In this document: one piece after another, positions 48,826 to 60,672 of the stretch
How the letters are laid out: each line of letters starts with the position of its first letter
Numbering within the stretch: the stretch's first letter is position 1
The notes under the pieces: generated by a model
The model's input: only the letters and a program-made list of their open reading frames with translations
Databases searched by the model: none
Told to the model about the DNA's origin: nothing
Position numbers and translations under genes: made by a program
From: Persicaria tinctoria
Taxonomy: Eukaryota; Streptophyta; Magnoliopsida; Caryophyllales; Polygonaceae
DNA length: 64,000 nucleotides
Direction of reading: 5' to 3'
Assembly (NCBI GenBank): GCA_037127255.1
Contig: JBANSL010000002.1
Coordinates: 4,694,001-4,758,000 of the forward strand

Positions 48826-50979
48826 AATAACTTGAGATCCGTTGGTCCAATCGGGCCGTTTGATGACTCCTGGGAAAGCTAACTTCGATAGCTACGACTT
48901 TACTAGGGAGGTTTTCAGAGAATTCCTCCTCTAAAAGAGCCAAAAAACCATTTTTCCAAGGCTTAAACTTGGGCAAATTTTCGGCTATTTTCAAAGGGGT
49001 TAGTACACGAAAAAATATGAAAATCTCAAAAAATGAAAAATCCAAAATACTTTGCACTAGGCAAGGTGGGATGCTGTTAAGGACATCCGTCCACAAAACT
49101 CCCGCCCGGAATGTCCAAATGGGCCCGGAATAAAGGTAATGTCCCTCTGAACAGCCGTTGCGGACACATGCTCGGTATTTTTTGAATAACTTGAGATCCG
49201 TTGGTCCAATCGGGCCGTTTGATGACTCCTGGGAAAGCTAACTTCGATAACTACGACTTTACTAGGGAGGTTTTCAGAGAATTCCTCCTCTAAAAAGACA
49301 AAAAAACCATTTTTCCCAAGCTTAAATTTGGGCAAATTTTCGGCTTTTTTCAAAGGGGTTAGTACACGAAAAAATATGAAAATCTCAAAAAATGAAAAAT
49401 CCAAAATACTTTGCACTAGGCAAGGTGGGATGCTGTTAAGGACATCCGTCCACAAAACTCCCGTCCGGGATGTCCAAATGGGCCCGGAATTAAGGTAATG
49501 TCCCTCTGAACAGCCGTTGCGGACACATGCTCGGTATTTTTTGAATAACTTGAGATCCGTTGGTCCAATCGGGCCGTTTGATGACTCCTGGGAAAGCTAA
49601 CTTCGATAACTACGACTTTACTAGGGAGGTTTTCAGAGAATTCCTCCTCTAAAAAGACAAAAAAACCATTTTTCCCAAGCTTAAATTTGGGCAAATTTTC
49701 GGCTTTTTTCAAAGGGGTTAGTACACGAAAAAATATGAAAATCTCAAAAAATGAAAAATCCAAAATACTTTGCACTAGGCAAGGTGGGATGCTGTTAAGG
49801 ACATCCGTCCACAAAACTCCCGCCCGGGATGTCCAAATGGGCCCGGAATTAAGGTAATGTCCCTCTGAACACCCGTTGCGGACACATGCTCGGTATTTTT
49901 TGAATAACTTGAGATCCGTTGGTCCAATCGGGCCGTTTGATGACTCCTGGGAAAGCTAACTTCGATAACTACGACTTTACTAGGGAGGTTTTCAGAGAAT
50001 TCCTCCTCTAAAAAGACAAAAAAACCATTTTTCCCAAGCTTAAATTTGGGCAAATTTTCGGCTTTTTTCAAAGGGGTTAGTACACGAAAAAATATGAAAA
50101 TCTCAAAAAATGAAAAATCCAAAATACTTTGCACTAGGCAAGGTGGGATGTTGTTAAGGACATCCGTCCACAAAACTCCCGCCCGGGATGTCCAAATGGG
50201 CCCGGAATTAAGGTAATGTCCCTCTGAACAGCCGTTGCGGACACATGCTCGGTATTTTTTGAATAACTTGAGATCCGTTGGTCCAATCGGGCCGTTTGAT
50301 GACTCCTGGGAAAGCTAACTTCGATAACTACGACTTTACTAGGGAGGTTTTCAGAGAATTCCTCCTCTAAAAAGACAAAAAAACCATTTTTCCCAAGCTT
50401 AAATTTGGGCAAATTTTCGGCTTTTTTCAAAGGGGTTAGTACACGAAAAAATATGAAAATCTCAAAAAATGAAAAATCCAAAATACTTTGCACTAGGCAA
50501 GGTGGGATGCTGTTAAGGACATCCGTCCACAAAACTCCCATCCGGGATGTCCAAATGGGCCCGGAATTAAGGTAATGTCCCTCTGAACAGCCGTTGCGGA
50601 CACATGCTCGGTATTTTTTGAATAACTTGAGATCCGTTGGTCCAATCGGGCCGTTTGATGACTTCTGGGAAAGCTAACTTCGATAGCTACGACTTTACTA
50701 GGGAGGTTTTCAGAGAATTCCTCCTCTAAAAGAGCCAAAAAACCATTTTTCCAAGGCTTAAACTTGGGCAAATTTTCGGCTATTTTCAAAGGGGTTAGTA
50801 CACGAAAAAATATGAAAATCTCAAAAAATGAAAAATCCAAAATACTTTGCACTAGGCAAGGTGGGATGCTGTTAAGGACATCCGTCCACAAAACTCCCGC
50901 CCGGAATGTCCAAATGGGCCCGGAATAAAGGTAATGTCCCTCTGAACAGCCGTTGCGGACACATGCTCGGTATTTTTTG
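48826..50979. repeat. Displaced fourth copy of the second 6-monomer HOR (M137-M142)
   Basis: The order A, B, B with gaacaccc, B, B with cccatccggg (50540), A matches 43082-45235. It lies 5744 bp (16 x 359) from that copy, with M127-M136 between. M140 has a private gatgttgtt (C to T near 50152), and the last A has gacttctgg (for gactcctgg). Confidence 0.88.
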
Positions 50980-52415
50980 AATAACTTGAGATCCGTTGGT
51001 CCAATCGGGCCGTTTGATGACTCCTGGGAAAGCTAACTTCGATAACTACGACTTTACTAGGGAGGTTTTCAGAGAATTCCTCCTCTAAAAAGACAAAAAA
51101 ACCATTTTTCCCAAGCTTAAATTTGGGCAAATTTTCGGCTTTTTTCAAAGGGGTTAGTACACGAAAAAATATGAAAATCTCAAAAAATGAAAAATCCAAA
51201 ATACTTTGCACTAGGCAAGGTGGGATGCTGTTAAGGACATCCGTCCACAAAACTCCCGCCCGGGATGTCCAAATGGGCCCGGAATTAAGGTAATGTCCCT
51301 CTGAACAGCCGTTGCGGACACATGCTCGGTATTTTTTGAATAACTTGAGATCCGTTGGTCCAATCGGGCCGTTTGATGACTCCTGGGAAAGCTAACTTCG
51401 ATAACTACGACTTTACTAGGGAGGTTTTCAGAGAATTCCTCCTCTAAAAAGACAAAAAAACCATTTTTCCCAAGCTTAAATTTGGGCAAATTTTCGGCTT
51501 TTTTCAAAGGGGTTAGTACACGAAAAAATATGAAAATCTCAAAAAATGAAAAATCCAAAATACTTTGCACTAGGCAAGGTGGGATGCTGTTAAGGACATC
51601 CGTCCACAAAACTCCCGTCCGGGATGTCCAAATGGGCCCGGAATTAAGGTAATGTCCCTCTGAACAGCCGTTGCGGACACATGCTCGGTATTTTTTGAAT
51701 AACTTGAGATCCGTTGGTCCAATCGGGCCGTTTGATGACTCCTGGGAAAGCTAACTTCGATAACTACGACTTTACTAGGGAGGTTTTCAGAGAATTCCTC
51801 CTCTAAAAAGACAAAAATACCATTTTTCCCAAGCTTAAATTTGGGCAAATTTTCGGCTTTTTTCAAAGGGGTTAGTACACGAAAAAATATGAAAATCTCA
51901 AAAAATGAAAAATCCAAAATACTTTGCACTAGGCAAGGTGGGATGCTGTTAAGGACATCCGTCCACAAAACTCCCGCCCGGGATGTCCAAATGGGCCCGG
52001 AATTAAGGTAATGTCCCTCTGAACAGCCGTTGCGGACACATGCTCGGTATTTTTTGAATAACTTGAGATCCGTTGGTCCAATCGGGCCGTTTGATGACTC
52101 CTGGGAAAGCTAACTTCGATAACTACGACTTTACTAGGGAGGTTTTCAGAGAATTCCTCCTCTAAAAAGACAAAAAAACCATTTTTCCCAAGCTTAAATT
52201 TGGGCAAATTTTCGGCTTTTTTCAAAGGGGTTAGTACACGAAAAAATATGAAAATCTCAAAAAATGAAAAATCCAAAATACTTTGCACTAGGCAAGGTGG
52301 GATGCTGTTAAGGACATCCGTCCACAAAACTCCCGTCCGGGATGTCCAAATGGGCCCGGAATTAAGGTAATGTCCCTCTGAACAGCCGTTGCGGACACAT
52401 GCTCGGTATTTTTTG
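50980..52415. repeat. M143-M146, first aaaaatacc monomer
   Basis: Four B monomers. M145 (51698) carries aaaaataccat (A to T at 51818), a marker seen only to the right of this point: again at 55408, 56844, 58639, 59716 and 62229. Confidence 0.85.
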
Positions 52416-53492
52416 AATAACTTGAGATCCGTTGGTCCAATCGGGCCGTTTGATGACTCCTGGGAAAGCTAACTTCGATAGCTACGACTTTACTAGGGAG
52501 GTTTTCAGAGAATTCCTCCTCTAAAAGAGCCAAAAAACCATTTTTCCAAGGCTTAAACTTGGGCAAATTTTCGGCTATTTTCAAAGGGGTTAGTACACGA
52601 AAAAATATGAAAATCTCAAAAAATGAAAAATCCAAAATACTTTGCACTAGGCAAGGTGGGATGCTGTTAAGGACATCCGTCCACAAAACTCCCGCCCGGA
52701 ATGTCCAAATGGGCCCGGAATAAAGGTAATGTCCCTCTGAACAGCCGTTGCGGACACATGCTCGGTATTTTTTGAATAACTTGAGATCCGTTGGTCCAAT
52801 CGGGCCGTTGGATGACTCCTGGGAAAGCTAACTTCGATAACTACGACTTTACTAGGGAGGTTTTCAGAGAATTCCTCCTCTAAAAAGACAAAAAAACCAT
52901 TTTTCCCAAGCTTAAATTTGGGCAAATTTTCGGCTTTTTTCAAAGGGGTTAGTACACGAAAAAATATGAAAATCTCAAAAAATGAAAAATCCAAAATACT
53001 TTGCACTAGGCAAGGTGGGATGCTGTTAAGGACATCCGTCCACAAAACTCCCGCCCGGGATGTCCAAATGGGCCCGGAATTAAGGTAATGTCCCTCTGAA
53101 CAGCCGTTGCGGACACATGCTCGGTATTTTTTGAATAACTTGAGATCCGTTGGTCCAATCGGGCCGTTTGATGACTCCTGGGAAAGCTAACTTCGATAAC
53201 TACGACTTTACTAGGGAGGTTTTCAGAGAATTCCTCCTCTAAAAAGACAAAAAAACCATTTTTCCCAAGCTTAAATTTGGGCAAATTTTCGGCTTTTTTC
53301 AAAGGGGTTAGTACACGAAAAAATATGAAAATCTCAAAAAATGAAAAATCCAAAATACTTTGCACTAGGCAAGGTGGGATGCTGTTAAGGACATCCGTCC
53401 ACAAAACTCCCGTCCGGGATGTCCAAATGGGCCCGGAATTAAGGTAATGTCCCTCTGAACAGCCGTTGCGGACACATGCTCGGTATTTTTTG
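52416..53492. repeat. 3-monomer duplication A-B-B, copy 1 (M147-M149)
   Basis: A 1077-bp unit whose second monomer has the rare ccgttggatg (T to G at 52810). The unit is repeated directly to the right. Confidence 0.9.
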
Positions 53493-54569
53493 AATAACTT
53501 GAGATCCGTTGGTCCAATCGGGCCGTTTGATGACTCCTGGGAAAGCTAACTTCGATAGCTACGACTTTACTAGGGAGGTTTTCAGAGAATTCCTCCTCTA
53601 AAAGAGCCAAAAAACCATTTTTCCAAGGCTTAAACTTGGGCAAATTTTCGGCTATTTTCAAAGGGGTTAGTACACGAAAAAATATGAAAATCTCAAAAAA
53701 TGAAAAATCCAAAATACTTTGCACTAGGCAAGGTGGGATGCTGTTAAGGACATCCGTCCACAAAACTCCCGCCCGGAATGTCCAAATGGGCCCGGAATAA
53801 AGGTAATGTCCCTCTGAACAGCCGTTGCGGACACATGCTCGGTATTTTTTGAATAACTTGAGATCCGTTGGTCCAATCGGGCCGTTGGATGACTCCTGGG
53901 AAAGCTAACTTCGATAACTACGACTTTACTAGGGAGGTTTTCAGAGAATTCCTCCTCTAAAAAGACAAAAAAACCATTTTTCCCAAGCTTAAATTTGGGC
54001 AAATTTTCGGCTTTTTTCAAAGGGGTTAGTACACGAAAAAATATGAAAATCTCAAAAAATGAAAAATCCAAAATACTTTGCACTAGGCAAGGTGGGATGC
54101 TGTTAAGGACATCCGTCCACAAAACTCCCGCCCGGGATGTCCAAATGGGCCCGGAATTAAGGTAATGTCCCTCTGAACAGCCGTTGCGGACACATGCTCG
54201 GTATTTTTTGAATAACTTGAGATCCGTTGGTCCAATCGGGCCGTTTGATGACTCCTGGGAAAGCTAACTTCGATAACTACGACTTTACTAGGGAGGTTTT
54301 CAGAGAATTCCTCCTCTAAAAAGACAAAAAAACCATTTTTCCCAAGCTTAAATTTGGGCAAATTTTCGGCTTTTTTCAAAGGGGTTAGTACACGAAAAAA
54401 TATGAAAATCTCAAAAAATGAAAAATCCAAAATACTTTGCACTAGGCAAGGTGGGATGCTGTTAAGGACATCCGTCCACAAAACTCCCGTCCGGGATGTC
54501 CAAATGGGCCCGGAATTAAGGTAATGTCCCTCTGAACAGCCGTTGCGGACACATGCTCGGTATTTTTTG
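53493..54569. repeat. 3-monomer duplication A-B-B, copy 2 (M150-M152)
   Basis: The ccgttggatg marker recurs at 53887, exactly 1077 after copy 1. The next A monomer (54570) is followed by B without this marker, so the duplication stops there. Confidence 0.9.
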
Positions 54570-57500
54570 AATAACTTGAGATCCGTTGGTCCAATCGGGC
54601 CGTTTGATGACTCCTGGGAAAGCTAACTTCGATAGCTACGACTTTACTAGGGAGGTTTTCAGAGAATTCCTCCTCTAAAAGAGCCAAAAAACCATTTTTC
54701 CAAGGCTTAAACTTGGGCAAATTTTCGGCTATTTTCAAAGGGGTTAGTACACGAAAAAATATGAAAATCTCAAAAAATGAAAAATCCAAAATACTTTGCA
54801 CTAGGCAAGGTGGGATGCTGTTAAGGACATCCGTCCACAAAACTCCCGCCCGGAATGTCCAAATGGGCCCGGAATAAAGGTAATGTCCCTCTGAACAGCC
54901 GTTGCGGACACATGCTCGGTATTTTTTGAATAACTTGAGATCCGTTGGTCCAATCGGGCCGTTTGATGACTCCTGGGAAAGCTAACTTCGATAACTACGA
55001 CTTTACTAGGGAGGTTTTCAGAGAATTCCTCCTCTAAAAAGACAAAAAAACCATTTTTCCCAAGCTTAAATTTGGGCAAATTTTCGGCTTTTTTCAAAGG
55101 GGTTAGTACACGAAAAAATATGAAAATCTCAAAAAATGAAAAATCCAAAATACTTTGCACTAGGCAAGGTGGGATGCTGTTAAGGACATCCGTCCACAAA
55201 ACTCCCGTCCGGGATGTCCAAATGGGCCCGGAATTAAGGTAATGTCCCTCTGAACAGCCGTTGCGGACACATGCTCGGTATTTTTTGAATAACTTGAGAT
55301 CCGTTGGTCCAATCGGGCCGTTTGATGACTCCTGGGAAAGCTAACTTCGATAACTACGACTTTACTAGGGAGGTTTTCAGAGAATTCCTCCTCTAAAAAG
55401 ACAAAAATACCATTTTTCCCAAGCTTAAATTTGGGCAAATTTTCGGCTTTTTTCAAAGGGGTTAGTACACGAAAAAATATGAAAATCTCAAAAAATGAAA
55501 AATCCAAAATACTTTGCACTAGGCAAGGTGGGATGCTGTTAAGGACATCCGTCCACAAAACTCCCGCCCGGGATGTCCAAATGGGCCCGGAATTAAGGTA
55601 ATGTCCCTCTGAACAGCCGTTGCGGACACATGCTCGGTATTTTTTGAATAACTTGAGATCCGTTGGTCCAATCGGGCCGTTTGATGACTCCTGGGAAAGC
55701 TAACTTCGATAACTACGACTTTACTAGGGAGGTTTTCAGAGAATTCCTCCTCTAAAAGAGCCAAAAAACCATTTTTCCAAGGCTTAAACTTGGGCAAATT
55801 TTCGGCTATTTTCAAAGGGGTTAGTACACGAAAAAATATGAAAATCTCAAAAAATGAAAAATCCAAAATACTTTGCACTAGGCAAGGTGGGATGCTGTTA
55901 AGGACATCCGTCCACAAAACTCCCGCCCGGAATGTCCAAATGGGCCCGGAATAAAGGTAATGTCCCTCTGAACAGCCGTTGCGGACACATGCTCGGTATT
56001 TTTTGAATAACTTGAGATCCGTTGGTCCAATCGGGCCGTTTGATGACTCCTGGGAAAGCTAACTTCGATAACTACGACTTTACTAGGGAGGTTTTCAGAG
56101 AATTCCTCCTCTAAAAGAGCCAAAAAACCATTTTTCCAAGGCTTAAACTTGGGCAAATTTTCGGCTATTTTCAAAGGGGTTAGTACACGAAAAAATATGA
56201 AAATCTCAAAAAATGAAAAATCCAAAATACTTTGCACTAGGCAAGGTGGGATGCTGTTAAGGACATCCGTCCACAAAACTCCCGCCCGGAATGTCCAAAT
56301 GGGCCCGGAATAAAGGTAATGTCCCTCTGAACAGCCGTTGCGGACACATGCTCGGTATTTTTTGAATAACTTGAGATCCGTTGGTCCAATCGGGCCGTTT
56401 GATGACTCCTGGGAAAGCTAACTTCGATAACTACGACTTTACTAGGGAGGTTTTCAGAGAATTCCTCCTCTAAAAAGACAAAAAAACCATTTTTCCCAAG
56501 CTTAAATTTGGGCAAATTTTCGGCTTTTTTCAAAGGGGTTAGTACACGAAAAAATATGAAAATCTCAAAAAATGAAAAATCCAAAATACTTTGCACTAGG
56601 CAAGGTGGGATGCTGTTAAGGACATCCGTCCACAAAACTCCCGTCCGGGATGTCCAAATGGGCCCGGAATTAAGGTAATGTCCCTCTGAACAGCCGTTGC
56701 GGACACATGCTCGGTATTTTTTGAATAACTTGAGATCCGTTGGTCCAATCGGGCCGTTTGATGACTCCTGGGAAAGCTAACTTCGATAACTACGACTTTA
56801 CTAGGGAGGTTTTCAGAGAATTCCTCCTCTAAAAAGACAAAAATACCATTTTTCCCAAGCTTAAATTTGGGCAAATTTTCGGCTTTTTTCAAAGGGGTTA
56901 GTACACGAAAAAATATGAAAATCTCAAAAAATGAAAAATCCAAAATACTTTGCACTAGGCAAGGTGGGATGCTGTTAAGGACATCCGTCCACAAAACTCC
57001 CGCCCGGGATGTCCAAATGGGCCCGGAATTAAGGTAATGTCCCTCTGAACAGCCGTTGCGGACACATGCTCGGTATTTTTTGAATAACTTGAGATCCGTT
57101 GGTCCAATCGGGCCGTTTGATGACTCCTGGGAAAGCTAACTTCGATAACTACGACTTTACTAGGGAGGTTTTCAGAGAATTCCTCCTCTAAAAAGACAAA
57201 AAAACCATTTTTCCCAAGCTTAAATTTGGGCAAATTTTCGGCTTTTTTCAAAGGGGTTAGTACACGAAAAAATATGAAAATCTCAAAAAATGAAAAATCC
57301 AAAATACTTTGCACTAGGCAAGGTGGGATGCTGTTAAGGACATCCGTCCACAAAACTCCCGCCCGGGATGTCCAAATGGGCCCGGAATTAAGGTAATGTC
57401 CCTCTGAACAGCCGTTGCGGACACATGCTCGGTATTTTTTGAATAACTTGAGATCCGTTGGTCCAATCGGGCCGTTTGATGACTCCTGGGAAAGCTAACT

Positions 57501-58518
57501 TCGATAACTACGACTTTACTAGGGAGGTTTTCAGAGAATTCCTCCTCTAAAAAGACAAAAAAACCATTTTTCCCAAGCTTAAATTTGGGCAAATTTTCGG
57601 CTTTTTTCAAAGGGGTTAGTACACGAAAAAATATGAAAATCTCAAAAAATGAAAAATCCAAAATACTTTGCACTAGGCAAGGTGGGATGCTGTTAAGGAC
57701 ATCCGTCCACAAAACTCCCGTCCGGGATGTCCAAATGGGCCCGGAATTAAGGTAATGTCCCTCTGAACAGCCGTTGCGGACACATGCTCGGTATTTTTTG
57801 AATAACTTGAGATCCGTTGGTCCAATCGGGCCGTTTGATGACTCCTGGGAAAGCTAACTTCGATAGCTACGACTTTACTAGGGAGGTTTTCAGAGAATTC
57901 CTCCTCTAAAAGAGCCAAAAAACCATTTTTCCAAGGCTTAAACTTGGGCAAATTTTCGGCTATTTTCAAAGGGGTTAGTACACGAAAAAATATGAAAATC
58001 TCAAAAAATGAAAAATCCAAAATACTTTGCACTAGGCAAGGTGGGATGCTGTTAAGGACATCCGTCCACAAAACTCCCGCCCGGAATGTCCAAATGGGCC
58101 CGGAATAAAGGTAATGTCCCTCTGAACAGCCGTTGCGGACACATGCTCGGTATTTTTTGAATAACTTGAGATCCGTTGGTCCAATCGGGCCGTTTGATGA
58201 CTCCTGGGAAAGCTAACTTCGATAACTACGACTTTACTAGGGAGGTTTTCAGAGAATTCCTCCTCTAAAAAGACAAAAAAACCATTTTTCCCAAGCTTAA
58301 ATTTGGGCAAATTTTCGGCTTTTTTCAAAGGGGTTAGTACACGAAAAAATATGAAAATCTCAAAAAATGAAAAATCCAAAATACTTTGCACTAGGCAAGG
58401 TGGGATGCTGTTAAGGACATCCGTCCACAAAACTCCCGTCCGGGATGTCCAAATGGGCCCGGAATTAAGGTAATGTCCCTCTGAACAGCCGTTGCGGACA
58501 CATGCTCGGTATTTTTTG
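54570..58518. repeat. Mixed segment with two adjacent recombinant A monomers (M153-M163)
   Basis: Eleven monomers. M156 (55647) and M157 (56006) are adjacent A monomers that both have the B-like gataactacg at their left, and look like a one-monomer duplication of a B/A recombinant. The aaaaatacc marker occurs at 55408 (M155) and 56844 (M159). A normal A monomer starts at 57801. Gaacaccc is absent. Confidence 0.85.
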
Positions 58519-59595
58519 AATAACTTGAGATCCGTTGGTCCAATCGGGCCGTTTGATGACTCCTGGGAAAGCTAACTTCGATAACTACGACTTTACTAGG
58601 GAGGTTTTCAGAGAATTCCTCCTCTAAAAAGACAAAAATACCATTTTTCCCAAGCTTAAATTTGGGCAAATTTTCGGCTTTTTTCAAAGGGGTTAGTACA
58701 CGAAAAAATATGAAAATCTCAAAAAATGAAAAATCCAAAATACTTTGCACTAGGCAAGGTGGGATGCTGTTAAGGACATCCGTCCACAAAACTCCCGCCC
58801 GGGATGTCCAAATGGGCCCGGAATTAAGGTAATGTCCCTCTGAACACCCGTTGCGGACACATGCTCGGTATTTTTTGAATAACTTGAGATCCGTTGGTCC
58901 AATCGGGCCGTTTGATGACTCCTGGGAAAGCTAACTTCGATAACTACGACTTTACTAGGGAGGTTTTCAGAGAATTCCTCCTCTAAAAAGACAAAAAAAC
59001 CATTTTTCCGAAGCTTAAATTTGGGCAAATTTTCGGCTTTTTTCAAAGGGGTTAGTACACGAAAAAATATGAAAATCTCAAAAAATGAAAAATCCAAAAT
59101 ACTTTGCACTAGGCAAGGTGGGATGCTGTTAAGGACATCCGTCCACAAAACTCCCGCCCGGGATGTCCAAATGGGCCCGGAATTAAGGTAATGTCCCTCT
59201 GAACAGCCGTTGCGGACACATGCTCGGTATTTTTTGAATAACTTGAGATCCGTTGGTCCAATCGGGCCGTTTGATGACTCCTGGGAAAGCTAACTTCGAT
59301 AAATACGACTTTACTAGGGAGGTTTTCAGAGAATTCCTCCTCTAAAAAGACAAAAAAACCATTTTTCCCAAGCTTAAATTTGGGCAAATTTTCGGCTTTT
59401 TTCAAAGGGGTTAGTACACGAAAAAATATGAAAATCTCAAAAAATGAAAAATCCAAAATACTTTGCACTAGGCAAGGTGGGATGCTGTTAAGGACATCCG
59501 TCCACAAAACTCCCGTCCGGGATGTCCAAATGGGCCCGGAATTAAGGTAATGTCCCTCTGAACAGCCGTTGCGGACACATGCTCGGTATTTTTTG
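58519..59595. repeat. 3-monomer duplication B-B-B, copy 1 (M164-M166)
   Basis: A 1077-bp unit with three rare markers in order: aaaaataccat (58639), tttccgaagc (C to G at 59010) and gataaatacg (C to A at 59303). Its first monomer has gaacaccc. All recur in the next unit. Confidence 0.93.
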
Positions 59596-60672
59596 AATAA
59601 CTTGAGATCCGTTGGTCCAATCGGGCCGTTTGATGACTCCTGGGAAAGCTAACTTCGATAACTACGACTTTACTAGGGAGGTTTTCAGAGAATTCCTCCT
59701 CTAAAAAGACAAAAATACCATTTTTCCCAAGCTTAAATTTGGGCAAATTTTCGGCTTTTTTCAAAGGGGTTAGTACACGAAAAAATATGAAAATCTCAAA
59801 AAATGAAAAATCCAAAATACTTTGCACTAGGCAAGGTGGGATGCTGTTAAGGACATCCGTCCACAAAACTCCCGCCCGGGATGTCCAAATGGGCCCGGAA
59901 TTAAGGTAATGTCCCTCTGAACACCCGTTGCGGACACATGCTCGGTATTTTTTGAATAACTTGAGATCCGTTGGTCCAATCGGGCCGTTTGATGACTCCT
60001 GGGAAAGCTAACTTCGATAACTACGACTTTACTAGGGAGGTTTTCAGAGAATTCCTCCTCTAAAAAGACAAAAAAACCATTTTTCCGAAGCTTAAATTTG
60101 GGCAAATTTTCGGCTTTTTTCAAAGGGGTTAGTACACGAAAAAATATGAAAATCTCAAAAAATGAAAAATCCAAAATACTTTGCACTAGGCAAGGTGGGA
60201 TGCTGTTAAGGACATCCGTCCACAAAACTCCCGCCCGGGATGTCCAAATGGGCCCGGAATTAAGGTAATGTCCCTCTGAACAGCCGTTGCGGACACATGC
60301 TCGGTATTTTTTGAATAACTTGAGATCCGTTGGTCCAATCGGGCCGTTTGATGACTCCTGGGAAAGCTAACTTCGATAAATACGACTTTACTAGGGAGGT
60401 TTTCAGAGAATTCCTCCTCTAAAAAGACAAAAAAACCATTTTTCCCAAGCTTAAATTTGGGCAAATTTTCGGCTTTTTTCAAAGGGGTTAGTACACGAAA
60501 AAATATGAAAATCTCAAAAAATGAAAAATCCAAAATACTTTGCACTAGGCAAGGTGGGATGCTGTTAAGGACATCCGTCCACAAAACTCCCGTCCGGGAT
60601 GTCCAAATGGGCCCGGAATTAAGGTAATGTCCCTCTGAACAGCCGTTGCGGACACATGCTCGGTATTTTTTG
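59596..60672. repeat. 3-monomer duplication B-B-B, copy 2 (M167-M169)
   Basis: The same three markers recur at 59716, 60087 and 60380, each exactly 1077 after copy 1. I see no difference between the copies, so this is among the youngest duplications in the window. Confidence 0.93.
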
